64,000 nucleotides of DNA from Pseudomonas nitroreducens NBRC 12694 (GCF_002091755.1 NZ_BDAI01000004.1:186001-250000); one strand, 5' to 3'; positions 24,405 to 32,843 are shown, counted from the stretch's first letter. Notes: a model not told the origin generated them from the letters alone. Made by a program: numbers and translations.

Positions 24405-25162
24405 CCCGCACGCTCAAATCACTGCGTGGCCTGGTGCTGCCGGCGCTGCTGATCGCCGCCTGGCACTGGCAATCGCAACAGGGCGCCAGCGCCGCCTATG
24501 CCTTCGTGCCGCTGGAGCGCATCGGCGCCGGTTTTGCCGAGCTGATCCGCACCGGCGAGCTGTGGCTGAGTGTCGCCGCCAGCCTGCAACGCACCTGCCT
24601 CGGCCTGCTGATCGGCGCGCTCGCCGGTTTCGCACTGGGCGCCGGGATGGCCTTGTCGCGCCCCGTGGAGCGGCTGTTCGCACCGCTGTACCACACGATC
24701 CGCCAGGTGCCGATCCTCGGCCTGATCCCGCTGATCGCCCTGTGGTTCGGCAGTGGCGAGCCGTCCAAGGTGCTGATCGTCAGCCTCGCCGCGTTCTACC
24801 CGATGACGCTGAACGCCTTCGAGGGCTTCCGCGACGTGGAAAAGCGCTACCGCGAGGTCGGCCGACTGTATGCCTTCGGCCCCTGGCAGCAGTTCCGCGA
24901 AGTGCTGCTGCCCGGCGCGCTGCCCAGCCTGAGCAACGGCGTACTGCACGCGCTGGCCTTCGCCTGGGTCAGCTCGGTGGGATGCGAGTTGTTCCTCTCC
25001 ACCGGCATGGGCCTGGGCAACCTGATGATGAACGCCGAGACCGGCTCGCGCATGGAGATCGTGGTGATCGGCGTGCTCAGCATCGGCCTGCTCGGCTACG
25101 CCATGAACCAGCTGTTCGCCCGCCTCAGCCGCCACCTGCTGCGCTGGCGCAACCTGCGCTGA
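24401..25162 (+). CDS. ABC transporter permease, SsuC/TauC family (second)
   Basis: Also 253 aa with about six segments, a paralogue of the preceding permease. RYREVGRLYAFGPWQQF and the following VLLPGALP form the EAA loop. It overlaps the upstream permease by four bases. Likely partner in a heterodimeric channel with the ATPase encoded 10 bp downstream. Confidence 0.9.
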   Translation: MTRTLKSLRGLVLPALLIAAWHWQSQQGASAAYAFVPLERIGAGFAELIRTGELWLSVAASLQRTCLGLLIGALAGFALGAGMALSRPVERLFAPLYHTIRQVPILGLIPLIALWFGSGEPSKVLIVSLAAFYPMTLNAFEGFRDVEKRYREVGRLYAFGPWQQFREVLLPGALPSLSNGVLHALAFAWVSSVGCELFLSTGMGLGNLMMNAETGSRMEIVVIGVLSIGLLGYAMNQLFARLSRHLLRWRNLR

Positions 25163-25172
25163 CCCTATTGCC

Positions 25173-25982
25173 ATGAGTGCCTCGATCATGAACGCGATCC
25201 TTGACCCCGCCATCCTTCCTGCCCAGCAGGCGCAATCGGGCGCGCTGGCCATCCAGGGCCTGAGCAAGGCCTATTCCATCGATGGCCGCAGCCTGCCGGT
25301 GCTGGAGAACATCGACCTCACCGTGCGCCCCGGCGAGTTCGTCAGCATCGTCGGCGCCAGCGGCTGCGGCAAATCCTCGCTGCTGCGGCTGATCGTCGGG
25401 CTGGAGAACGACTACAGCGGGCGCATCCTGCTCGACGGGAAGGCCGTTGTCGGCACCAGCCTGGAGCGCGGCATCGTGTTCCAGGACCACCGGCTGTTCC
25501 CCTGGAAGACCGTGGAAGACAACGTCGCCCTGGCGCTGAAGAACCAGAAGCTCGGCCGCGCCGAAAAGCGCGAGCGGGTCGCCGAGCACCTGGAGCTGGT
25601 CGGCCTGACCGGCTTCGAGCAGGCCTATCCGCACCAGCTTTCCGGTGGCATGGCGCAACGCGCGGCCATCGCCCGCGCGCTGATCACCCAACCCAAGGTG
25701 CTGCTGCTCGACGAACCCTTCGGCGCCCTCGACGCCCTCACCCGCGTGCGCCTGCAACACGAACTGCAACGCATCTGGGTGCAGCAGCGCAGCACCATGA
25801 TCATGGTTACTCATGATGTGGAGGAAGCGCTGTACCTGGGCGACCGGGTGGTAGTGATGGACGCGCGGCCGGGGCGGATTCGCCATGAGGTGCGGGTCGA
25901 CCTGCCGCATCCGCGCGAGCGAGGGGAGCCGCTGCTGACGAAGCTCAAGGAGGAACTGTTGGCGGAGCTGATGCAGGGCTGA
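25173..25982 (+). CDS. ABC transporter ATP-binding protein, SsuB/TauB family
   Basis: A 269-aa ATPase with Walker A GASGCGKSS (61-69), Q-loop FQDHRLFPW, signature LSGGMAQ (156-162), Walker B VLLLDE (176-181) and H-loop H214. It energises the two permeases just upstream. A second in-frame ATG at 25188 is possible; neither has a good ribosome-binding site, which fits translational coupling. It is the last gene of the sigma-54 operon and is followed by a long inverted repeat. Confidence 0.92.
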   Translation: MSASIMNAILDPAILPAQQAQSGALAIQGLSKAYSIDGRSLPVLENIDLTVRPGEFVSIVGASGCGKSSLLRLIVGLENDYSGRILLDGKAVVGTSLERGIVFQDHRLFPWKTVEDNVALALKNQKLGRAEKRERVAEHLELVGLTGFEQAYPHQLSGGMAQRAAIARALITQPKVLLLDEPFGALDALTRVRLQHELQRIWVQQRSTMIMVTHDVEEALYLGDRVVVMDARPGRIRHEVRVDLPHPRERGEPLLTKLKEELLAELMQG

Positions 25983-25989
25983 TCGTTGG

Positions 25990-26056
25990 GTAGGAGCGGA
26001 CTCCGTCCGCGATCGGTCCGCATCGCGCCGGATTCGCGGACGGAGTCCGCTCCTAC
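25990..26056. repeat. 23-bp perfect inverted repeat (GTAGGAGCGGAC family)
   Basis: Arms 25990-26012 and 26034-26056 are perfectly complementary around a 21-base loop. The arm text GTAGGAGCGGACTCCGTCCG is a widespread Pseudomonas REP-type palindrome. It lies 8 bases past the ATPase stop codon and probably protects or ends the transcript. Confidence 0.8.
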
Positions 26057-26084
26057 GCGATCTGTCAGCTCGCAGCGATGGCTT

Positions 26085-26219
26085 GCCCTCTCCCTAACCC
26101 TGGCTGCGCGCCCCGCTCCGAAGGGAGAGGGGGCTGTTCGGCTTCAAGCGAAACTCCGAGCACGCCGGTAACGCCGATCTGCTCCCTCTCCCTTCAGGGA
26201 GAGGGCTGGGGAGAGGGTG
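26085..26219. repeat. Second copy of the CCCTCTCC/GGAGAGGG repeat
   Basis: Contains CTGGCTGCGCGCCCCGCTCC and a hairpin CCCTCTCCC-TTCA-GGGAGAGGG near 26184-26205, matching the element at 16357-16489. It lies between convergent operons. Confidence 0.65.
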
Positions 26220-26245
26220 CCAAACCAACGCACCCAATCCTCCCG

Positions 26246-27883
26246 TTACTGATCCACACCCGCCGCCAACGCCGCCGGGAAATCCGGGTGATACCCGGTG
26301 CCAATCTCCTCCAGCACCCCGGCCTTGCGCAGCTTGCCCAGCACCCGCGCATTGGCTTCGCACAGCCGCACTTCGATACCACGGCGCTGCAGCTGCTCGA
26401 TCACTTCCTGCAGGGTCTGCAGGCCGGTGATGTCCATGAACGGCACATGGCGCAGGCGGATGATCAGCACCTTCGGGTCGGTATGGGTTTTGGCCAGCGC
26501 GCGCTCGAAGGTCTCCGCCGCGCCGAAGAACAGCGGCCCCTCGATGCTGTACACCAGCACCCCCGGCGGCAGGTCGCCAAGGCCACGGCCGCGCAGCTCC
26601 ACGTCCAGCTCGGGGCCGTCGTCGGCGTGGACTTCCACCGAGGACGCCATGCGCCGCAGGAAATGCAGCATGGCGAGGATCACGCCGATGTTCACCGCGA
26701 TCACCAGGTCGCTGAACACCGTGAGCAGGAAGGTCACCAGCAGGATGGCCACGTCCGCACGCGGGGCGCGCTTGAGCATGAACAGGAAGTGCCTTGCCTC
26801 GCTCATGTTCCAGGCCACCACGAAGAGGATCGCCGCCAGCGCACAGAGCGGGATATTCGAGGCCAGCGGCGCGAGGAACAGCAGGATCAGCACCAGCGTG
26901 GCCGCATGGGTGATCCCGGCCAGCGGGCTGTTGCCGCCGTTGCGGATGTTGGTCGCGGTGCGGGCGATGGCGCCGGTGGCGGCGATGCCGCCGAACAGCG
27001 GGGTAACGAGGTTGGCGATGCCCTGGCCGATCAGCTCCTGGTTGGAGTCGTGGCGGGTGCCGGCCATGCCGTCGGCAACCACCGCCGAGAGCAGCGATTC
27101 GATGGCGCCGAGCATGGCGATGGCGAAGGCCGGGCCGATCAGCTCGAGCACGCGCGGCAGCGTCACTTCCGGCAGGCTGAAGCTGGGCAGGCTCTGGGGA
27201 ATGCCACCGAAAGCGCTGCCGATGGTGGCCACGCCGTCGAAATGGAACAGCGACTGGATCGCCGTCACCACCACCATCGCCACCAGCGGGCCGGGCACTC
27301 GGCGCAACGCGGCGATGCGCGGGGTGAACAGCACCAGAGCCAGGCTCAGCAGCGCCAACAGGGTCGTCGCGATGTGCAGTTGCGGCAGGGCCTGGATCAG
27401 GTGCCAGAGCTTCTGGTGGAAGTGTTCGCCGGTCACCGCAGGCAAGCCGAAGAAATCCTTCCACTGGCCGACCCAGATGATCACGCCGATACCGGCGGTG
27501 AAGCCGACGATCACCGGCGCGGGGATGAAGCGGATGATGCTGCCCAGGCGACTGACGCCCAGCAGCACGAGGATCGCGCCAGCCATCAGCGTGGCGATCT
27601 GCAGGCCGTCGACGCCGTACTTGGCGGTGACCCCGGCGAGGATGACGATGAAGGCGCCGGTCGGCCCGGCGATCTGCACCCGGCTGCCGCCCAGCAGCGA
27701 GACCAGGGCGCCGGCGAAGATCGCCGTGTAGATGCCTTGCTCCGGCTTCACCCCGCTGGCGATGGCGAAGGCCATGGCCAGCGGCAGGGCGACCACCCCG
27801 ACGATGACGCCAGCCACCAGGTTGCGCGTCCAATGCTCACGGCCGAAGAGTCCGGCCTTCCAGGCTTCTCGCAGGGCGATCAT
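26246..27883 (-). CDS. SulP-family anion transporter with STAS domain
   Basis: A 545-aa transporter. The transmembrane core runs about residues 15-410 with the SulP stretch GPTGAFIVILAGVTAKYG. The cytoplasmic STAS domain fills the last 110 residues (GVLVYSIEGPLFFGAAE; RHVPFMDITGLQTL). SulP proteins move sulfate, bicarbonate or dicarboxylates; which one cannot be read here. ATG 27883 (MIALREAWKAG) follows GGAGA and is preferred to a far upstream in-frame start that would add 60 non-conserved residues. It stands alone, convergent with the sulfur island. Sulfate transport would fit but is inference. Confidence 0.88.
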   Translation of the reverse strand: MIALREAWKAGLFGREHWTRNLVAGVIVGVVALPLAMAFAIASGVKPEQGIYTAIFAGALVSLLGGSRVQIAGPTGAFIVILAGVTAKYGVDGLQIATLMAGAILVLLGVSRLGSIIRFIPAPVIVGFTAGIGVIIWVGQWKDFFGLPAVTGEHFHQKLWHLIQALPQLHIATTLLALLSLALVLFTPRIAALRRVPGPLVAMVVVTAIQSLFHFDGVATIGSAFGGIPQSLPSFSLPEVTLPRVLELIGPAFAIAMLGAIESLLSAVVADGMAGTRHDSNQELIGQGIANLVTPLFGGIAATGAIARTATNIRNGGNSPLAGITHAATLVLILLFLAPLASNIPLCALAAILFVVAWNMSEARHFLFMLKRAPRADVAILLVTFLLTVFSDLVIAVNIGVILAMLHFLRRMASSVEVHADDGPELDVELRGRGLGDLPPGVLVYSIEGPLFFGAAETFERALAKTHTDPKVLIIRLRHVPFMDITGLQTLQEVIEQLQRRGIEVRLCEANARVLGKLRKAGVLEEIGTGYHPDFPAALAAGVDQ

Positions 27884-28084
27884 CACAGTCTCCGACGGGA
27901 TATCGATGCTGGATGCTAACAGGCCGGAGCGGAAAACGGCCTGGCGCAGGTCATGACTGTGGCGCGCTGTCGCAGGCAAAACAAGGTGAACAAAATATTG
28001 CACAAGCCTGACGGCGCGCTGCTTCCAGCAGGCTTTTGAAATGCCGGAACATGGGCGTTTCACCGCGGAATAGAGGCCGTCGAT

Positions 28085-28133
28085 TTGCCAGGCGACCTGA
28101 AATTTGGCACAATATGTTCATTATGTTGAACAT
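28085..28133 (+). promoter_or_regulatory. Candidate sigma-70 promoter with operator dyad for mdtJI
   Basis: TTGCCA (28085-28090), a 17-base spacer and CACAAT (28108-28113) form a plausible -35/-10. Just downstream is a perfect dyad ATGTTCA-N6-TGAACAT (28114-28133), placed to act as a repressor site. A related half-site (GTGAACAAAATATTGCAC, 27986-28003) lies near the SulP start region in the opposite orientation. Confidence 0.5.
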
Positions 28134-28200
28134 CAAGGCTCTACCTCTCCCCACTTCCCGCCTGGTGTCGCGCGAGCGCCACTGGACCGGCGACCTCTAG
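28123..28200 (+). CDS. Possible leader peptide upstream of mdtJI
   Basis: A 25-codon ORF from ATG 28123 to TAG 28200, beginning MLNIKALPLP and ending RERHWTGDL. It lies in the 236-base leader of mdtJ. E. coli mdtJI is preceded by a short regulatory ORF (mdtU) that links expression to spermidine, so a leader ORF is plausible. I cannot claim sequence similarity. The predicted start site leaves no room for a ribosome-binding site, so translation would be leaderless or start elsewhere. Confidence 0.3.
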   Translation: MLNIKALPLPTSRLVSRERHWTGDL

Positions 28201-28355
28201 CTCCTCCCTTCGGCTGCTACCTGTTGGTGGTGCCAAGCGCGGCGAACACTCATAGGTGATTGCCGCCCGAGTCGGCGCCACGAAACCCGAACCGAAACCG
28301 CCGCAAGGATGCTCTTAGCGAGACTGCGCGCGGCTGCCCGTGGGAGGGCTCCACC

Positions 28356-28715
28356 ATGCGTTCCTGGATCTATCTGTTTGCCGCCATCGGCTTTGAAGTC
28401 GTTGGTACCACCTCGATGAAATTCACCCATGCGCTGTACCCGGTCGCGGGTCTGCTGCTGATGTACGTGATGATCGGCCTGTCGTACTACTTCCTGTCGC
28501 TGGCCATCAAGCATGTGCCGGTCGGCGTGGCCTACGCCCTGTGGGAAGGCATCGGCATCGTACTGATCACCCTGGTCAGCGCCTTCTTCCTCGGCGAGCA
28601 CCTGAGCCTGGACAAGGCCCTGGGCCTGGCCGTGATGATCGCCGGTATCCTGCTGGTGAAATCCGGCACCCGCACCACCCCGCGTGAGAAGAACCTGGAG
28701 GTGGTGACATGCTGA
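28356..28715 (+). CDS. mdtJ: Spermidine export protein MdtJ (SMR family)
   Basis: A 119-aa small multidrug resistance protein with four membrane segments. GVAYALWEGIGIVLITL with its membrane Glu, and the ending LVKSGTR, match E. coli MdtJ closely as I know it. With MdtI it forms a heterodimer that excretes spermidine across the inner membrane. ATG 28356 follows GGGAGG. It overlaps mdtI by seven bases. Confidence 0.9.
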   Translation: MRSWIYLFAAIGFEVVGTTSMKFTHALYPVAGLLLMYVMIGLSYYFLSLAIKHVPVGVAYALWEGIGIVLITLVSAFFLGEHLSLDKALGLAVMIAGILLVKSGTRTTPREKNLEVVTC

Positions 28716-29038
28716 ACCATGACCTGATTCCGATGGCCTGGCTGGGCCTGGCCATCGTCCTGGAAGTGATTGCCAACCTGCTGCTGAAGTACTCCGACGG
28801 CTTCCGCAAGCGCCTGATCGGCGCGGCCTCGATCCTCTGCGTACTGGGCGCGTTCACCGCGCTGGCGCAGGCGGTACGCGGCATCGAACTGTCGGTGGCC
28901 TATGCCATCTGGGGCGGCTTCGGCATTCTCGCCACCGTCGCCATGGGTTGGGCCCTGTTCGGCCAGCGCCTGGTCTGGCGCGGCTGGGTCGGCCTGGCGA
29001 TGCTGGTGCTGGGCATGGGCTTGCTGAAGCTGGCGTGA
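28709..29038 (+). CDS. mdtI: Spermidine export protein MdtI (SMR family)
   Basis: 109 aa, the same length as E. coli MdtI, with AWLGLAIVLEVIANLLLKYSD at the start (charged membrane Glu), LSVAYAIWGGFGI, and an ending LLKLA. It has four membrane segments and pairs with MdtJ. Its start lies within the end of mdtJ, so they are translated together. A terminator follows 22 bp later. Confidence 0.93.
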   Translation: MLNHDLIPMAWLGLAIVLEVIANLLLKYSDGFRKRLIGAASILCVLGAFTALAQAVRGIELSVAYAIWGGFGILATVAMGWALFGQRLVWRGWVGLAMLVLGMGLLKLA

Positions 29039-29055
29039 TCATCGAATGTGAAATG

Positions 29056-29085
29056 AAAAAGGCGGAGCTGGGCTCCGCCTTTTTT
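29056..29085 (+). terminator. Intrinsic terminator after mdtI
   Basis: The stem GGCGGAGC (29061-29068) pairs with GCTCCGCC (29072-29079), flanked by five A and six T, so it can work in both directions. Confidence 0.9.
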
Positions 29086-29133
29086 GTTGTCTTGAGGAAG
29101 GTGCCGTGCGCCCTACGAAAAGCCGCCGAGGAT

Positions 29134-29211
29134 CGTAGGGCGCATAACCTGGAACAGGTTATCCGCCGGCATGTTCGCGGCGGATAACGCTGGCGCGTTA
29201 TCCGCCCTACG
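29134..29211. repeat. GTAGGGCGCATAAC palindromic repeat, copy 1
   Basis: Outer arms CGTAGGGCGCATAAC (29134-29148) and GTTATCCGCCCTACG (29197-29211) enclose nested dyads AACCTG-GAA-CAGGTT and AACGC-TGGC-GCGTT. Copy 2 of the family lies at 40842-40920. The two copies bracket the lafW-flgA block. Confidence 0.75.
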
Positions 29212-29226
29212 AAAGACCCACGCGAA

Positions 29227-30273
29227 TCACGCCAGCAGGCTCACCACTGCGAAGCGACTGAGATTCGCCTGAGCCACCACCGTCTGCGCCGCTGCGCTGT
29301 AGTGGGTGGCACTGCGGCCCATGCGATCGAGCATCGAGGCGGCGAAGGTGTGCGCCCATTCGCGCTCATCCTCGCTGGCGTGGCGGTCGAGGAAGTCGCG
29401 GATGTCGTCCTGGCGGTGGCGCAACTGATCGCGCAGGCCGCCGATACGATCCAGCGCCGAGACCACCGAATCGAGCAACTGGCGCTGCTCACGGAAGGCA
29501 TCGGTCCTGATCTCGGTGGGGAATGCCAGCAGCCCTTCTTCCTGGCTTTTCAGCCGGGTGTTCTTGCCCTTGGCGAACAGCTTGCCCTCGCCCTGCACCG
29601 CCAACTGGCCCTTGAGCTGTTGCCAGTCGGCCTCGGGCGCGGAGAATTTCAGCGCGCCGTCGCTATCGAGTTCGGCGCGGATGCCGGCCTGGCCGAGTGT
29701 CGCGTTGAAGCGGCGCAGCACCTGTTCGGTACTCATGCCGTCGTCCAGGACCACCGCCGCCGGTTCGGCGAGCTGGCGGCCAGCACTGAACAGCAGGGTT
29801 TCCTTGCCGGAGCGCTGGATCGCGTCCACCGACTCCAGCCCCTCCAGGCTGAAACGGCTGCGCACCGGTTCGTTGAGGCGCAGGCGGAAGTTGGCGTCGA
29901 GGCTGCCGTCCGAGCGCTGGGCGCGCTGCTCCAGCAGCTCGTTGACCTGCCGGGTAGCCTGGCGCACGCCTTCGCGGTCCTGGGATTGCGGCGCGCTGAG
30001 TTCGCGGCTGAGGTTGAGCTTGAGGCCGCCGAGGCGGTCCTGCAGGTCGCCCAGGTAGCTGTCGGCGGACTGCATGGACGACAACTGCTGGTTGAGCTGC
30101 AGGTTGAAGCTGCCGCTCTTCTGCGCACCGCGAGCCATCTGCGCGGCGCTCTCACCCTTGTCCTCACCCTTGCGCAGGGCATTCTGCCGCTCGCCGGCAG
30201 CCGGCAGGATGACGTCACGGCGGGCGCTCGGGTCGAAGACGGCGGCGGCCGGCAGTTGTTTGATGACCTTCAT
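29227..30273 (-). CDS. lafW: Lateral flagellar hook-associated/flagellin-like protein LafW
   Basis: A 348-aa protein directly after flgL, the place of lafW in the E. coli Flag-2 locus. The C-terminus (SATHYSAAAQTVVAQANLS, ending FAVVSLLA) has the heptad pattern and hydrophobic tail of axial flagellar proteins, and LQLNQQLSSMQSADSYLGDL gives an N-terminal coiled coil. It is probably exported through the flagellar pore and placed at the hook-filament junction. The identification rests on position and general axial-protein features. It ends 15 bp from the flanking palindromic repeat. Confidence 0.7.
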   Translation of the reverse strand: MKVIKQLPAAAVFDPSARRDVILPAAGERQNALRKGEDKGESAAQMARGAQKSGSFNLQLNQQLSSMQSADSYLGDLQDRLGGLKLNLSRELSAPQSQDREGVRQATRQVNELLEQRAQRSDGSLDANFRLRLNEPVRSRFSLEGLESVDAIQRSGKETLLFSAGRQLAEPAAVVLDDGMSTEQVLRRFNATLGQAGIRAELDSDGALKFSAPEADWQQLKGQLAVQGEGKLFAKGKNTRLKSQEEGLLAFPTEIRTDAFREQRQLLDSVVSALDRIGGLRDQLRHRQDDIRDFLDRHASEDEREWAHTFAASMLDRMGRSATHYSAAAQTVVAQANLSRFAVVSLLA

Positions 30274-30393
30274 GGTGACCTCTGCACCGATGTGCCTCCG
30301 CCCGGCGCAAGGGCCGGGCGGTGGCGGGATAAAAAGTAGGGGCGATCCGCCGATTGGCGTCCAGACCTCCGTGCGGAGCCCCTACGAAGAAAC

Positions 30394-31308
30394 TTACAGG
30401 CGGCTGAACAGCGACAGGTCGTTGAGCTTCAGGTAGGTCTTCTGCGTGGCCTGCAGCGCGAGCTGGTAGGTGTTCAGGTCGATGCTGGCGCCGGCGTAGT
30501 CCAGCTGCGACAGCTCGCCATTGATCTTCTGGTTCACCAGCGAGACTTCCTCGTTGCTCGAATTGAGCATGGTCAGGGTGTTCTGCCGACCGCCCAGTTC
30601 GGTAATCGCGCCGAGTACGCCATCGTGGGCGCTATCGAGGCTGTCGATGGTCGCGGTGATCTGCGCGTGCACCGCCGGGTCGGTGACATCCAGCGCCGGG
30701 TCCTTGAGCATCTTCACCGTGGCGTGCAGCTGGTTGAGGAAGTCCATGTTGCTGCCGAACACCCCGAGCGCGGTGACGTTCTCTTCCACCTGTACGCCGT
30801 TGGCCACGGCGGCCTGGCGCGACTTGTCGTTGCCGGTGGCGACGTAGCTGTCGGTCAGCGGTTCGTAGGTCGCGGCGGCGGTGTCGCTGAGCGTGCCGGA
30901 GAACAGGTAGCGGCCCTCTTCGTCGCGCACGTTGACGAAGCTGACGATGGTCTTCTCGATATTCTCCAGCTCGCCGGCCATGGCGTTGAGGTCGCCGCCG
31001 GTGTTGGAGCCGTTGGCCGCCCAGAGCAGCAGGTCGCGCACGTTGAGCATCGCGTCGGAGGTGGCCTGCAGGTTGGTTTCCTGGGTCGACAGGTTGCCCG
31101 AGACGTTGCCGATGTTGGTGCGGTACTGCGCCAGGCTCGCTTCCTCGCGCTGGATGCGCAGCATGCGCACGCTGGCGATGGGGTCGTCGGACGGCTGGAG
31201 GATGCGCTGGCCGCTGGACATCTGCTGCATCAGCTTGCCCAGGGCCGCCGAGTTGCTGTTCATCGAGCCGCCCATCAGCGCGGTGATCTGTGCGTTGGTA
31301 ATGCGCAT
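30394..31308 (-). CDS. flgL: Flagellar hook-associated protein 3 FlgL (lateral)
   Basis: A 304-aa junction protein with the flagellin-like start MRITNAQITALMGGSMN, LMQQMSSGQRILQPSDDP, and a C-terminal coiled coil ending LKLNDLSLFSRL. It joins hook to filament together with FlgK. ATG 31308 follows AAGGAAAG; an in-frame upstream start lies inside the palindromic element and is not used. FlgK is encoded upstream across a 167-bp gap filled by that element; LafW follows. Confidence 0.9.
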   Translation of the reverse strand: MRITNAQITALMGGSMNSNSAALGKLMQQMSSGQRILQPSDDPIASVRMLRIQREEASLAQYRTNIGNVSGNLSTQETNLQATSDAMLNVRDLLLWAANGSNTGGDLNAMAGELENIEKTIVSFVNVRDEEGRYLFSGTLSDTAAATYEPLTDSYVATGNDKSRQAAVANGVQVEENVTALGVFGSNMDFLNQLHATVKMLKDPALDVTDPAVHAQITATIDSLDSAHDGVLGAITELGGRQNTLTMLNSSNEEVSLVNQKINGELSQLDYAGASIDLNTYQLALQATQKTYLKLNDLSLFSRL

Positions 31309-31330
31309 ACTGCTTTCCTTCACAAAGGCC

Positions 31331-31480
31331 CTTAAGACCTGTTTACGACCTGCTGCGCGTCGACATAACTGCGTTAACAACAGGCTAAAAAATGCTCATT
31401 TACACCGCGTAAACTCCGCTTTTTTAGCCTGTTTTTGCCTTGTTCTGCTCTAGCTCGCGAGATCGTAAAAAGGTCTTAGA
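31331..31480. repeat. MITE-like palindromic element between flgK and flgL
   Basis: A 150-bp element. The outer arms (31331-31350 and 31461-31480) are about 85-90 % complementary. An inner perfect 14-bp stem (31379-31392 with 31420-31433) encloses TTTAC-ACCGC-GTAAA. The right outer arm supplies the flgK stop codon (31476-31478). No coding capacity is seen. Confidence 0.7.
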
Positions 31481-32843
31481 AGGCCGCGAGCATCGAGTCG
31501 AACAGCTCCTTGGCGGTGCTGATGACTTTCATGTTGGCCTGGTAGGCCTGCTGGTAGGTGATCAGGTTGACCGCCTCTTCATCCAGGCTGACCGCGCTGA
31601 CGCTATCGCGGCTGGCTTGCGCCTGGGCCGCCACGGTGGTGGCGGTCTTCTGGTCGGCCTGGTTCTGCCGGCTGGCGCTGGCGACCTTGCCGAGCAGCCC
31701 GGCGAAGGCATCGTTGAGCGTCACCTGGCTGCCGGAGAGGGTGATGTTCCGGCCCTTGAGGTCGAGCAGCTTGAGCAGGTTGACGTTGTTGCCGGACTCG
31801 CCAGCGGTGTCGGACAGCGCCAGCTGCTCGGGCTTGAGATCGTTGAGCGAGAGCATCGCCGTGGTGCTGCCGGCGTTGTAGGTCAGCAGCGCCTGGCCGG
31901 GGTTGCCATCGAGGTCGAAGCCGGCCGCCAGGGTGTCGTTGACCATCTGCGCGAACTGGCCGGCCATCTCGTGCAGGGCAGTCTGGTTCGGGCGCAGCGA
32001 GTCGTACTCGGTGTCGTACAAGGCGCCGAGTGAGCCGCCCATGCCGTCCTGGGCCAGCGGGAAACTGGTGCCGGCGAAGGTCAGGGCGATTTCCTGCTCG
32101 CCGCTGGCGGTGCGGCTGATCGCCAGCTGGCCGGCGGAGTTGCCGGCCACCAGCGGCTGGCCATTGGCGAGCGACACGGTGAGCGAGCCGTCGGCCACTT
32201 CGTTGACGCGGATCGAGGCGTATTTGGACAGATCCGCCACCAGGCTCTCGCGGTGGTCGCGCAGCGCGGTGGTGTCGCCGCCGGAGGAGCCGACCTCGAC
32301 GATCTGCTTGTTCAGCGCCGCCAGGTTGGCGGTCAGCCCGTTGATCTCCCCGACCATGGCGCCGCGCTGTTCCTGCAGGGCGCGCAGCTGGCTGTCGATG
32401 TTGCCGGACAGGCCGTTGAAGCGCTGGGCGAGGTTCTTGGTCTCGTTGATGATCTGCTGGCGCAGGGCAACCGAGCCGGGCGTGGCGGTAGCCTCGCTGA
32501 GCGCGGCGAAGAAGTTGTCGAGGCCGACGCTGATGCTCGAACCCTCGCCGCCCATCAGTCCTTCCAGCGCGGACAGGTACTGCTGGCCGCTGTCGTAGTA
32601 GCTCTGCTCGGTGGTGGCGCGCCACAGCTGCTGGTTCTGGAAGTCGTTGGCCATGCGGCGGATGCTGGTCACCACCACACCGCCGCCGACGTTCAGGCCG
32701 CCTTCACCGGCCAGCGACGCGAGGATCGGGCTCAGCCGGCTGAAGCCGGGGGTGTTGGCGTTGGCCACGTTCTGCCCGGAGGTGGCCAGGGCAATCTGCG
32801 CCGCACGCAGGCCGCTGTAGCCGATCTGGCTCAACATACTCAA
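31476..32843 (-). CDS. flgK: Flagellar hook-associated protein 1 FlgK (lateral)
   Basis: A 455-aa protein with the N-terminal IGYSGLRAAQIALATSGQNV and NANTPGFSR motifs of rod/hook proteins and C-terminal NLITYQQAYQANMKVISTA. The start is taken as TTG at 32843, which overlaps the flgJ stop codon (TTGA) and lies seven bases after AAGGAGA; an ATG two codons later has poorer spacing. It forms the first hook-filament junction ring. The last codons fall within the arm of a palindromic element. Confidence 0.92.
   Translation of the reverse strand: MSMLSQIGYSGLRAAQIALATSGQNVANANTPGFSRLSPILASLAGEGGLNVGGGVVVTSIRRMANDFQNQQLWRATTEQSYYDSGQQYLSALEGLMGGEGSSISVGLDNFFAALSEATATPGSVALRQQIINETKNLAQRFNGLSGNIDSQLRALQEQRGAMVGEINGLTANLAALNKQIVEVGSSGGDTTALRDHRESLVADLSKYASIRVNEVADGSLTVSLANGQPLVAGNSAGQLAISRTASGEQEIALTFAGTSFPLAQDGMGGSLGALYDTEYDSLRPNQTALHEMAGQFAQMVNDTLAAGFDLDGNPGQALLTYNAGSTTAMLSLNDLKPEQLALSDTAGESGNNVNLLKLLDLKGRNITLSGSQVTLNDAFAGLLGKVASASRQNQADQKTATTVAAQAQASRDSVSAVSLDEEAVNLITYQQAYQANMKVISTAKELFDSMLAAF

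Noticed and set aside
28260..28355. Upstream in-frame extension of mdtJ
   Set aside because: It would add 32 residues of Arg/Pro-rich sequence not expected in an SMR protein. The ATG at 28356 has a GGGAGG ribosome-binding site and gives the family's usual length.
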